From: an uncultured Collinsella sp.
Lineage (GTDB): Bacteria; Actinomycetota; Coriobacteriia; Coriobacteriales; Coriobacteriaceae
Direction: 5' to 3'
Assembly (NCBI GenBank): GCA_947001705.1
Contig: CAMQHT010000006.1
Location: 5,921 to 69,920, forward strand
DNA: 64,000 nucleotides
Shown here: one piece after another, positions 1 to 7,761 of the stretch
Position numbering within the stretch: position 1 is the first letter of the stretch
Layout: every line of letters starts with the position of its first letter
Notes under the pieces: model-generated
What the model saw: only the letters and a program-made list of their open reading frames with translations
Told to the model about the DNA's origin: nothing
Databases searched by the model: none
Position numbers and translations under genes: made by a program

Positions 1-354
1 ACGAAGACGGCGGAGGGAGCCTCTCCCGAGACGCGCGTGGCCGAGGTGAAGGTCGATAAGCGGCAGCAGGAAAACGGTGAGACCTGGTATGTCGGCAGCG
101 TGCAGCTCGCCGCTCCGGCGGGCATCTATACCGTCGAGGAAGACACGGCTTGGGCATGGCGCTACGAGGGCGAGCTGAGTACGCCGGGCAAGGCGCCCGG
201 CAAATCTGCCGAGCTGACGATTTCGTCTGCATCGAGCGCGAACGATGCCACGTTCACCTGCACGAACACGCGTGTGAACGACAAATGGATCGACGGCAGC
301 GATCGTGCCCATAACGTTTGGAGCAACGGCAACGTAGCAAAGAAGGGGGATTAG
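1..354 (+). CDS. C-terminal part of a secreted SpaA/Cna-B-like surface protein (5' end outside window)
   Basis: The reading frame is open from the first base, so this is the 3' part of a longer gene. The visible 117 residues look like an extracellular beta-sandwich repeat: alternating hydrophobic residues, many Gly/Ser/Thr, and a closing stretch CTNTRVNDKWIDG that resembles the end of SpaA/Cna-B-type pilin domains (NT..n.kWLDG). No sortase motif or membrane anchor follows; the protein ends in a short polar tail (NVAKKGD). The stop lies 1 nt before the next start, so it is the upstream member of a three-gene operon for secreted proteins. The family assignment rests on general fold character and context only. 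Confidence 0.5.
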   Translation, partial: TKTAEGASPETRVAEVKVDKRQQENGETWYVGSVQLAAPAGIYTVEEDTAWAWRYEGELSTPGKAPGKSAELTISSASSANDATFTCTNTRVNDKWIDGSDRAHNVWSNGNVAKKGD

Positions 355-355
355 C

Positions 356-928
356 ATGTCCAAGCGCAAGCGCATCATCGCCTTGCTGGTGGGGGTTATC
401 CTCTTGGCCGGTACGGCAGGCACGCTGGCCTGGCTTTCGGTTACGGGCGTGCTGGTCAACCAGTTCGGCATCGGATCGGTGACGCCATCGGTTCAGGAAA
501 CGCTCAACGGCAAAGTGAAAAGCGATGTCAAGGCGAAGAACACGGGTACTGCGCCCGCCTATATTCGTGCTGCAGTGGATATCTACTGGCAAGATGCGAC
601 GAGCGGCGCTCGCCTGTGGGATGAGCCGCAAGCTGACTCGGACTACGAGATTGCGTGGAGCGTGGCTGATGCCTCGGGCGCGAACTCGGCTTCTAGCTGG
701 GTTAAGTCGAGCGACGGGTTCTATTACTGGACGTCGCCCGTTGCTCCCGGCGGTGAAACCGGCATGCTCATTAATAGAGTAACCGAGCTCAAGGCAACCG
801 AAGGTCGCGATCTTGTCGTGGATATCTCCACTCAGGCGGTCCAGGCGACGCCCGATGAGGCCGTGCACGATGCATGGGGTTGCTCGGTCAAGAATGGCGT
901 GCTGGTGCCGCCGCATGGAGGTGCGTAA
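356..928 (+). CDS. SipW-dependent-type signal-peptide protein (camelysin/TasA-like)
   Basis: A 190-residue secreted protein. The N-terminus has a basic start (SKRKR), a hydrophobic core with the GTAGTLAWLS pattern, then VNQFGIGSV. This is the typical layout of SipW-dependent signal peptides (GTLAYFTD..., then V.N.F.iG.V) found on TasA/camelysin-like matrix proteins and small pilins. The remainder is a soluble beta-rich domain with many Ser, Ala, Trp and Asp residues. A strong ribosome site (AAGGGGGA) sits 5 nt before the ATG. The gene is packed between two other secreted-protein genes, which suggests an extracellular fibre or adhesin cluster. A dedicated signal peptidase would be expected upstream, outside the window. 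Confidence 0.65.
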   Translation: MSKRKRIIALLVGVILLAGTAGTLAWLSVTGVLVNQFGIGSVTPSVQETLNGKVKSDVKAKNTGTAPAYIRAAVDIYWQDATSGARLWDEPQADSDYEIAWSVADASGANSASSWVKSSDGFYYWTSPVAPGGETGMLINRVTELKATEGRDLVVDISTQAVQATPDEAVHDAWGCSVKNGVLVPPHGGA

Positions 929-930
929 GT

Positions 931-1629
931 ATGGCGTTCCCAATTCGCAAAGGTGTTGCGCGCTCCTTGCGTTGCATGGTCGCGGCCATTTTCTGCGTGG
1001 TCACGCTCGCTGTTCCCGCCCGTGCGTTTGCCGATACTCCCGCGATTGCCTATGACGGAAATGCGCGCCAGCTGACGGTCTCGGGGGCGACGGGCTCCTC
1101 GGGGGAGCCCGATCTGTTTCCCGCCTTTAAAGGTCTAATGCCCGGCGATGTGCGCGAGCAGCAGATTGAAGTTCGTGCCACGGGTGTAAAGTCCCAGGTA
1201 CGCGTGTTTGTGCGGGCCGTTGTCGATCACGAGACGGCACGCCAGCTGTCGCCCATTACCTTAACGGCGTCGGCGGGCGATGCGTCTGCCGGTTGGCTCC
1301 AGACGGGAACGCCGGGCAGCGTGTTCGCCTATCCCACGCAGGTCGCAACGTTTACGAGCGATGGCAGCACGGTGCTCAATTTGCAACTAAGTGTCCCGAC
1401 GTCGGTGGGCAACGAGCTTGCCGACGCAAGCAAGACCATCCGCTGGGAAATCACCGCCGAGGACGATGGCGAGAAGATTCCCGTACAACCTGTTGGCAGT
1501 AAGAGCCCCGGTCTGTTTGGCCTGGCGGCAACCGGCGACAGCACGCTCGCATTGCTCTTGGTGTTGCTGACGCTTGCAATCATTGCTTTCATGGCCGCGC
1601 TGCTTTTATCCCGGAGGGATAAGCGCTAG
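931..1629 (+). CDS. Sortase-anchored surface protein with LAATGD sorting signal
   Basis: A 232-residue cell-surface protein. ATG 931 is chosen over an in-frame ATG at 874 because it has a GGAGG site at 916-920 and follows the previous stop by 2 nt. Residues about 10-35 are a Sec signal peptide ending in ARAFA-D. The middle is an extracellular beta-rich domain. The C-terminus has LFGLAATGDS, a hydrophobic helix of about 20 residues and a basic RRDKR tail, i.e. a cell-wall sorting signal in which LAATG replaces LPxTG. It is probably attached by a sortase of the same operon that is not visible here. The ligand or fibre role is unknown. Confidence 0.65.
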   Translation: MAFPIRKGVARSLRCMVAAIFCVVTLAVPARAFADTPAIAYDGNARQLTVSGATGSSGEPDLFPAFKGLMPGDVREQQIEVRATGVKSQVRVFVRAVVDHETARQLSPITLTASAGDASAGWLQTGTPGSVFAYPTQVATFTSDGSTVLNLQLSVPTSVGNELADASKTIRWEITAEDDGEKIPVQPVGSKSPGLFGLAATGDSTLALLLVLLTLAIIAFMAALLLSRRDKR

Positions 1630-1642
1630 GTCCATCTTCTAA

Positions 1643-2084
1643 ATGCTTCGCCCTCCCGGGCGGCGGGCACGAAGTTCCCTGCTCTACAGTCCTGTGCAAG
1701 ACGAAGGCCACATTAAGTGGCCTTCTTTGCGTGCGGAACTCGCGATGAACTTCGTGCCCGCCGCCCGGGAGGGCGCCCCTTTATTGATGGAAGGCCTAAT
1801 AAGCGGATATTCCATACCCGGATGTATTCAGAGCGGGATGGGCTTTCCGAATACAAAGAAGGCCACTTAATGTGGCCTTCAACTTACATATATTGCGGAT
1901 GCTCTCATGACAAGCCGCGCCTCAACACCGAGGCGTCTGCTCGGTGGCGCGGAACGTAAGGTTCATCGCGAGTTCCGCACGAGCCGGAGAGCACTTAATG
2001 TGCTCTCCGTGCGAGCAGGACTGTCCGAGCAGGGAACCTTATGTTCCGCGCCACCCGGGCGGACGAACCAGGTCGATAGACCCG
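1643..2084. repeat. Array of nested and interlocking inverted repeats between convergent genes
   Basis: Convergent intergenic region of 455 nt with no credible gene. It holds a perfect 29-bp inverted repeat (1649-1677 with 1747-1775) and a 22-bp inverted repeat with one mismatch (1943-1964 with 2033-2054). Three small hairpins share a CAC-TTAAT/ATTAA-GTG tip but have different stems: 1703-1725, 1858-1880 and 1985-2007. Long-range pairs also exist: 1731-1750 is the reverse complement of 1963-1982, and 1703-1728 of 1855-1880. The arrangement could serve as a bidirectional terminator or be a decayed palindromic element family. Confidence 0.85.
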
Positions 2085-4385
2085 TTATTTGATCTTGGTC
2101 GTGCCCGGCGCCAGGTTGGGGTCGGTCTCGTTGGCCTCGGTCTGGAAGTGCTCGGTGTAGACGTTCTTGCCGTCGCGGAACATTTCGTAGTACTGCATCT
2201 TGGCGTAATCCTCACGCGCCTTGGTGGCGGCTGCGGCTGCGGCGTCGTCACCGGTGACGTTGGAGGAGAGCGCCCAGCGCAGGCTGGCGTCCTCGTAGCC
2301 CACGGAGTTGATGGCGGGCAGCGACTCGCGCAGCGTCATGTGCGCTTTCTGGTAGTCGGTCAGCGGTGCGCCGATCAGTTGCATCAGCTGGGTGGACAGG
2401 TAGTTGGTGGACAGGTCGTCGACCTCGCTCGTCTGGTCACAACCGGCAACGTCGTAGTTAGCCCAAATGATGTAGTCGGTCTGCCACAAGCGCTCCTGGT
2501 GGGTGGCGTCGTCCTCGCCGGTAAACCACTTATCGTTGAACTTGGACGGGAAGAACGGCTGGTGGTCGCCCCAGAACACCACGACCACCTTGCGGTCGAG
2601 CTTGCTCAGGGCGTTGAGGAAGTAACGCAGCGCTTGGTCGGACTGCTCGATGCACGAGACATACTCGTCAACATCGGAGAGCGTGCCGTCCTCGACGGTC
2701 TTAGCGTCCAGGTCGGTCGTGTCGATGTTCAGGTGCATCTGCTTGTCGACCGGCAGCAGACCCGTGTCGTAGCCCGAGTGGTTCTGCATGGTCACATCGA
2801 AGATAAACTGCGGATCGGCGTTCTGGTCGAGCAGCTCAAGAATCTTGTCGTAGGTTGCCTGGTCGGTCACCATGCCGCGCAGGGTATCGGCGCCTTGGAA
2901 ATCGTTGATGGACAGGAACTGGTCAAAGCCAAAGTCCTTGTAGACGTTCTCGCGGTTCCAGTTGGTCGCGTGGTTGGGGTGCATGGCCGTGGTGGAATAG
3001 CCGAGCGATTTGAACTGCTCTGCCAGATTCCCGGTCGTTTCCATGTTGTAGATGGTGTAGGGGTACACGCCCGAGCCCAGGTTGGCCATGGAGTTGCCGG
3101 TCATAAACTCAAACTCGGTATTGGCCGTGCCGCCGCCGTAGGCGCTCACGTAGAGCTTTCCGCGGCTGAGGCAGTTGGACAGGTTCTTAAAGTACTGCGG
3201 ACCTTCGTAGCCGGCGCGCATGTTCTGGTAGATCGACAAATCCGAGAACGTCTCGTTCATGATAGCGATGACCGTGGGCTTCTCGCTGTCGAACTGCTCC
3301 TTTGCGGCGGCGCGCTCGTCGCTCTTGGCCGCGTCGGATTTGTCGTAGGCCTTGGCGTACTTTTTGAGCGTGGCCTTGGCGTCATCGACAGAATAGTCGG
3401 CGGGTTTGGGCGGCTTGATGGACTGTGCCGCGCTAATAAAGGCAGGCAGATAGCCCTCGCGCCAGTAGCTCTCGAGCGGACGCCAGGTGTAGACGGTGAT
3501 GCCGAGGGTGTTGTAGTAGTCGATGAGCGTGACATGCGCGGTCACGCCGCCCAGGCACAGCACCGCCACGAGCAGGTTGGTGAGCAACATGCGCTTGGCG
3601 TTGGCGGCGCCCTTCTGACGGTGCGGCGCGACCAGGCCGGCGTACTCGCACAGCAGCATGGCGATGGCGGTAAAGCCCATGGATAGCACGCAGAACAGCG
3701 AGATCGAGAAGGTGTAGCCGGTGCCGGCGACTGCGGCGGCGGTGGAGATGGCCGAAAGGTCGCCCGGCTGGATGGGCATGGATTTAAACGTGATGACAAA
3801 GAACTCGGCAATGCCCAGGACAAAGAGGGCAAAGGCCAGGACCGCGGGAGCTGCGCCGTGGCGCTGGAATAGGAAGAACAAGCCAGTCATGAGTGTGGCG
3901 ATGATGGCCCACTCGAGCAGGATGCACAGGGGGTAGACCCAGGTAAAGTCGTGGTTGGACGAGACCTCCATGCCCAGCAGCGCAAAGACGCCGGCGAGCA
4001 GCAGGCACAGGACGGCGGCGACGAGCGGTTTGCCCACAAAGGCGCCGCGCAGGCGGGCGAGCTTGCCGGTGGGGGCGGGGGCGTCGGGCTCGGCGAACGC
4101 AAAGACGCGCGGGGCGATGCGGTCGCGGGCGATGCTGGCCCAAGCGCATCCGGTGAGGATGGCGTTGGTCAGGATGAGCATCACAAAGGCGAGCGGCTCG
4201 TTTTGGGCGACGAGGCCAATGGCACCCCAAATGGTCAAAAAGAGCTGGAACAGGCCGAAGGCGACGCTCCACCCAAGAGCGCTTTTGGCAACGGTGCCCG
4301 ACTGAGCGCGAATGGCCTTGGCCTCGCGCAAGACAAGGTAGACGGTCGCCGCAAGACCGACGAGCGAGATGGCGGCAGCGAACAT
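2085..4385 (-). CDS. LTA synthase-family phosphoglycerol transferase (sulfatase fold)
   Basis: A 766-residue membrane enzyme of the LtaS/sulfatase superfamily, which moves glycerol-phosphate from phosphatidylglycerol onto a cell-envelope polymer outside the membrane. The first ~330 residues contain many hydrophobic helices, more than the five of classic LtaS. The extracellular catalytic half begins around VIAIMNETFSDL, with Thr379 as the probable nucleophile. It carries HPNHATNWNRENVY and the metal-binding WGDHQPFFP motif. ATG 4385 is preferred to GTG 4400 because GAGGAG lies 7 nt upstream of it. The gene is monocistronic and divergent from the nitroreductase. The exact polymer made by this organism cannot be told from sequence. 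Confidence 0.85.
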   Translation of the reverse strand: MFAAAISLVGLAATVYLVLREAKAIRAQSGTVAKSALGWSVAFGLFQLFLTIWGAIGLVAQNEPLAFVMLILTNAILTGCAWASIARDRIAPRVFAFAEPDAPAPTGKLARLRGAFVGKPLVAAVLCLLLAGVFALLGMEVSSNHDFTWVYPLCILLEWAIIATLMTGLFFLFQRHGAAPAVLAFALFVLGIAEFFVITFKSMPIQPGDLSAISTAAAVAGTGYTFSISLFCVLSMGFTAIAMLLCEYAGLVAPHRQKGAANAKRMLLTNLLVAVLCLGGVTAHVTLIDYYNTLGITVYTWRPLESYWREGYLPAFISAAQSIKPPKPADYSVDDAKATLKKYAKAYDKSDAAKSDERAAAKEQFDSEKPTVIAIMNETFSDLSIYQNMRAGYEGPQYFKNLSNCLSRGKLYVSAYGGGTANTEFEFMTGNSMANLGSGVYPYTIYNMETTGNLAEQFKSLGYSTTAMHPNHATNWNRENVYKDFGFDQFLSINDFQGADTLRGMVTDQATYDKILELLDQNADPQFIFDVTMQNHSGYDTGLLPVDKQMHLNIDTTDLDAKTVEDGTLSDVDEYVSCIEQSDQALRYFLNALSKLDRKVVVVFWGDHQPFFPSKFNDKWFTGEDDATHQERLWQTDYIIWANYDVAGCDQTSEVDDLSTNYLSTQLMQLIGAPLTDYQKAHMTLRESLPAINSVGYEDASLRWALSSNVTGDDAAAAAATKAREDYAKMQYYEMFRDGKNVYTEHFQTEANETDPNLAPGTTKIK

Positions 4386-4598
4386 GCTGAGACTCCTCAC
4401 AAACTAAAACCTACGAAAGCGGGGGTTTACCCGATTGTTACCAAGATATGCGCTGCAATTGGTGTCTGCGCACAACAACCAGCCATATTAACGCGCACGT
4501 GTGGCGGTGTGGCGCAATGTGGTGGCGACCTGCGCGATAATGGACGGGAATTACACGGAAACGTAAAGGCTTCTTAAAGAAATGGCGAGGGTAGGGCG

Positions 4599-5471
4599 AT
4601 GAGCGAGCAGGTTTGCGAGGCGGACATGGGCGGCGGCGGAGCTGCGGGCGTGGATACGTACGGCTATCCGGTCGAGACTACGGGCAACGCGGTACTGGAC
4701 ATTTTGGAGCACCGCTCGTCCACGCGCGCTTTTGCGCGCGATGACGACGGCCGTCCCGTGGCGGTGACCGACGAGCAGCGGGCGGCGATCTTGCATGCGG
4801 CGAGTCGCGCGCCGTCGGCGGGCGCCATGATGATGTATTCCATCGTGAGCATTCGTGAGCAGGCTACGCTGGACCGTCTTGCCGACCTGTGCGACCACCA
4901 GCCCATGATCGCCAAGGCGCCCTGGGCACTCATATTTGTGGTCGATTATGCCAAGTGGATCGATCTGTTTGAGCACGTGGGCTGCTTTGAGCCCGAGTTT
5001 GTCGAGCGCACGGGCAAGGCGCCCCGCCCCGCGCCGGGTTTGGGCGACTTTGCCATCGCGGCGCAGGATGCCGTGATCGCTGCGCAAAACGCCGTGGTCG
5101 CCGCCGAGGCCCTGGGGCTGGGGAGCTGCTACATCGGTGATATCGTCGAGAATGCTGAGGAAGTTGCCGCACTGCTGGACTTGCCTCCCTATACCATGCC
5201 GCTGTCGATGCTCATCATCGGCACGCCCCGCAAGGAGCGCCCGGCGATCGCGCATCCCGTGGTGAACCTGGTGCACGATGAGCGCTATCGCCGCGCCGAT
5301 ACCGCGACCATGGATGCGCAGGTGGCCGAGATGGATGCGATGTTTCGCCCGCACGCCCGCGAGGTGGGCGAGCGCGTCATCGACATCTACACCCGTAAGC
5401 ACACGAGCCCCTTTATGGCCGAGATGAGCCGCTCTATGGAGTGGTGGTTCAAAAACTGGCTCGGAAAATGA
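4599..5471 (+). CDS. Nitroreductase family protein
   Basis: A 290-residue FMN-dependent oxidoreductase. The start of the fold is recognisable in LEHRSSTRAF (RxSxR-type FMN phosphate contact), followed by ILHAASRAPSAGAMMMYSIV. A later stretch, AAEALGLGSCYIGDI, is typical of the dimeric nitroreductase fold. The C-terminal ~70 residues (from RKERPAIAHP) extend past the usual core. Such enzymes reduce nitro compounds, quinones or flavins with NAD(P)H in the cytoplasm; the natural substrate is unknown. The gene stands alone, divergent from the LtaS-like gene. A GGCGAGGG site precedes the ATG. Confidence 0.85.
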   Translation: MSEQVCEADMGGGGAAGVDTYGYPVETTGNAVLDILEHRSSTRAFARDDDGRPVAVTDEQRAAILHAASRAPSAGAMMMYSIVSIREQATLDRLADLCDHQPMIAKAPWALIFVVDYAKWIDLFEHVGCFEPEFVERTGKAPRPAPGLGDFAIAAQDAVIAAQNAVVAAEALGLGSCYIGDIVENAEEVAALLDLPPYTMPLSMLIIGTPRKERPAIAHPVVNLVHDERYRRADTATMDAQVAEMDAMFRPHAREVGERVIDIYTRKHTSPFMAEMSRSMEWWFKNWLGK

Positions 5472-5472
5472 C

Positions 5473-5507
5473 GAATGTGACAAAGGGGGCGTCCCTTTGT
5501 CACATTC
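5473..5507. repeat. Palindrome of the CAAAGGG/CCCTTTG intergenic family
   Basis: A perfect 15-bp inverted repeat, GAATGTGACAAAGGG with CCCTTTGTCACATTC, separated by GGCGT. It begins at the stop codon of the nitroreductase gene. No clear T-run follows. The same core recurs at 22875, 40042 and 46790 with different outer arms. It may work as a transcript end or an RNA-stabilising hairpin. Confidence 0.8.
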
Positions 5508-5630
5508 CATATCGCCGCGGTGGCCTAAAGGCCGCATAAATGTTTATCTAGCTGGGAAAACGGTGCCATTAAAATATGGGCTGATTACATATAATCCCGT
5601 CGAACGTTAAAATTGGGAGGAAACCGGCTT

Positions 5631-7658
5631 ATGGAACAAAAGGCAAAGGAAGTAGCCTCGCACGCTGCGATTCCTGTGAGCATCTCGGCGATGCTCGTCA
5701 CGCTGGGCGTGGTGTATGGCGATATCGGCACCAGCCCCATGTATGTAACCAAGGCGCTCGTTGCCGGCAACGGCGGCATCGGAAGCGTCACGCAGGAGTT
5801 CGTGCTCGGCGCGCTCTCCCTTGTCGTGTGGACGGTCACGCTGCTGACGACCGTCAAGTACGTGCTGATCTCGCTGCGCGCCGACAACCACGGCGAGGGC
5901 GGCATCTTTGCCCTGTACAGCCTGGTCAAGCGCTGCGGCAAGTGGCTCATCATCCCCGCCATGCTGGGCGGCGCGGCGCTGCTCGCCGACGGCATCCTGA
6001 CGCCTGCCGTTACCGTCACCACGGCCATCGAGGGCCTGCGCACCATCCCGGCGGTCCATGCCGTGCTCGGTGACGACCAGGGTCGTGTCGTCGCCATCAC
6101 GCTTGCCATCATCATCGCGCTCTTCTTGGTGCAGCGCATCGGCACGGCCAAGATCGGTCACGCCTTCGGCCCCATCATGACGCTGTGGTTTTTGTTCCTG
6201 GGCGGCACGGGCCTGTTCTTTGTCTGCCAGTATCCCGCGGTGCTGCTGTGCCTCAACCCGTTGCGTGGCATCGCTTTTCTGCTGAGCCCCAACAACCATG
6301 CGGGCATCATGATTTTGGGCAGCTGCTTCCTCGCTACCACCGGTGCCGAGGCGCTCTATTCCGACATGGGCCATGTGGGCCGCGGCAACATCTATGCCAC
6401 CTGGCCGTTCGTTAAGTGCTGCCTGCTGCTGTCCTACATGGGCCAGGGCGCGTGGCTTATCAACAACGCCGGCAACCCGGAGCTCATGGGTATCGCCGAC
6501 CTCAACCCCTTCTACCAGATGCTCGCCCCGGGTCTGCGCCCCTTTGCCGTCGGCCTTTCCACCGTCGCGGCCATCATCGCCTCGCAGGCGCTCATCACCG
6601 GCGCATTCTCGCTGGTGTCCGAGGCCAGCCGCCTGGACCTCATGCCGCATATGCAGGTCTTCTATCCTGCCGAGACCAAGGGCCAGCTCTACATCCCCAT
6701 GGTCAACAACGTCATGCTCGTGGGCTGCGTCGTCGTGGTGCTGCTGTTCCAGAACTCGGCGCACATGGAGGCCGCGTACGGCCTGGCCATTACCCTGACC
6801 ATGATGTGCACGACAATGCTGCTCTTCTTCTATCTGCACGTGGAGCGCAATCTCAAGGTCGCGCCGTGGATCTTTGCCGCCTTCTTCCTTTTGCTCGAGG
6901 GCTTCTTCTTTGTGAGCTCGCTCACCAAGTTCTTCCACGGTGGCTACTTCACCATCCTCATGGCTGCACTCATCATGGGCATCATGGTGTGCTGGTACAA
7001 CGGTACGGCGGTCGAGCAACGTCAGTTTACGCTGCTGCCGCTGCGCAGCTATCTGCCGCAGCTCAAACGCCTGCGCGACGACGATCGCTACGAGCTCATG
7101 AGCGACAACATCGTGTACCTGACCAAGGACACCAACACCGACTATATCGACCGCGATATCGTCTACTCGATTTTGGATAAGCACCCCAAGCGCGCTCGTG
7201 CCTGGTGGTTCGTGAATGTCGAGACCATGGAGGAGCCGCATACCTTTGCCTACTCGGTCGAGACGTTCGGCACCGACTACGTATTCCGCGTGCATCTGTA
7301 CCTGGGCTATAAGATCAACCAGCGCGTCAATGCTTACCTGCGCCAGGTTGTTCAGGACCTGGCTGCCAGCGGCGAGCTGCCGGCGCAGACGCATGACTAC
7401 TCGGTCTACAAGGACCCGGGCAACATCGGTACGTTTAAGTTCGTCATGATCCGCAAGCTGCTGGCGCCCGAAAGCGACGTGGAGCCCAGCGAGCGTACGG
7501 CCATCACGCTCAAGTACATCATCCGCCGCGCCGCCGGCACGCCTGCGCGCTGGTACGGCCTGGAGAACTCCAACGTGAGCTTTGAGTACGTGCCGCTGTT
7601 CACCAAGTTTAAGGCCGTGAGCAAGATGCAGCGCCTGGCTCCCGACGAGCGTCCGTAG
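5631..7658 (+). CDS. kup: Kup-type potassium uptake protein
   Basis: A 675-residue K+ transporter of the KUP/HAK/KT family, a cytoplasmic-membrane K+ importer probably driven by proton symport. The hallmark GVVYGDIGTSPMY sits in the first membrane helix. It is followed by the GEGGIFALYSLV segment and about 12 hydrophobic helices to residue ~460. A soluble C-terminal domain of ~200 residues completes it. ATG 5631 is chosen over TTG 5613 because GGGAGG at 5615-5620 gives a 10-nt spacing. A strong terminator follows. The KdpD/KdpE-like sensor pair directly downstream fits a potassium or turgor locus. Confidence 0.92.
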   Translation: MEQKAKEVASHAAIPVSISAMLVTLGVVYGDIGTSPMYVTKALVAGNGGIGSVTQEFVLGALSLVVWTVTLLTTVKYVLISLRADNHGEGGIFALYSLVKRCGKWLIIPAMLGGAALLADGILTPAVTVTTAIEGLRTIPAVHAVLGDDQGRVVAITLAIIIALFLVQRIGTAKIGHAFGPIMTLWFLFLGGTGLFFVCQYPAVLLCLNPLRGIAFLLSPNNHAGIMILGSCFLATTGAEALYSDMGHVGRGNIYATWPFVKCCLLLSYMGQGAWLINNAGNPELMGIADLNPFYQMLAPGLRPFAVGLSTVAAIIASQALITGAFSLVSEASRLDLMPHMQVFYPAETKGQLYIPMVNNVMLVGCVVVVLLFQNSAHMEAAYGLAITLTMMCTTMLLFFYLHVERNLKVAPWIFAAFFLLLEGFFFVSSLTKFFHGGYFTILMAALIMGIMVCWYNGTAVEQRQFTLLPLRSYLPQLKRLRDDDRYELMSDNIVYLTKDTNTDYIDRDIVYSILDKHPKRARAWWFVNVETMEEPHTFAYSVETFGTDYVFRVHLYLGYKINQRVNAYLRQVVQDLAASGELPAQTHDYSVYKDPGNIGTFKFVMIRKLLAPESDVEPSERTAITLKYIIRRAAGTPARWYGLENSNVSFEYVPLFTKFKAVSKMQRLAPDERP

Positions 7659-7691
7659 ACTGCAAGGCTATACACTTGGAACCACCACAAG

Positions 7692-7738
7692 GGGAAACCA
7701 CCACAAAGGTGCCTGTCCCCTTTGTGGTGGTTTTTGTT
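7692..7738 (+). terminator. Rho-independent terminator after kup
   Basis: The sequence AACCACCACAAAGG...CCTTTGTGGTGGTT forms a strong stem followed by TTTTTGTTTTTG. A partial extra copy of the left arm (AACCACCACAAGGGG) precedes it from 7680. It separates kup from the two-component genes. Confidence 0.85.
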
Positions 7739-7761
7739 TTTGAGAGAGGGGCGGGGCGCTG

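Noticed and set aside
1649..1775. Insertion sequence or MITE ends
   Set aside because: Perfect arms suggest an element, but no transposase and no flanking target duplication are visible; reported as inverted repeats only.
1944..3686. Long + strand open frame opposite the LtaS-like gene
   Set aside because: It is the antisense shadow of a G+C-rich gene; no ribosome site, repetitive Val/Gly/Leu composition and no family motif.
5508..5630. Possible c-di-AMP (ydaO-type) riboswitch before kup
   Set aside because: The gap between the palindrome and the ATG is only about 120 nt and I cannot find the conserved core helices; the family association alone is not evidence.
5607..7394. 595-codon minus-strand frame opposite kup
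   Set aside because: Shadow frame rich in His, Gln, Asp and Arg, while the + strand encodes a clear Kup transporter.
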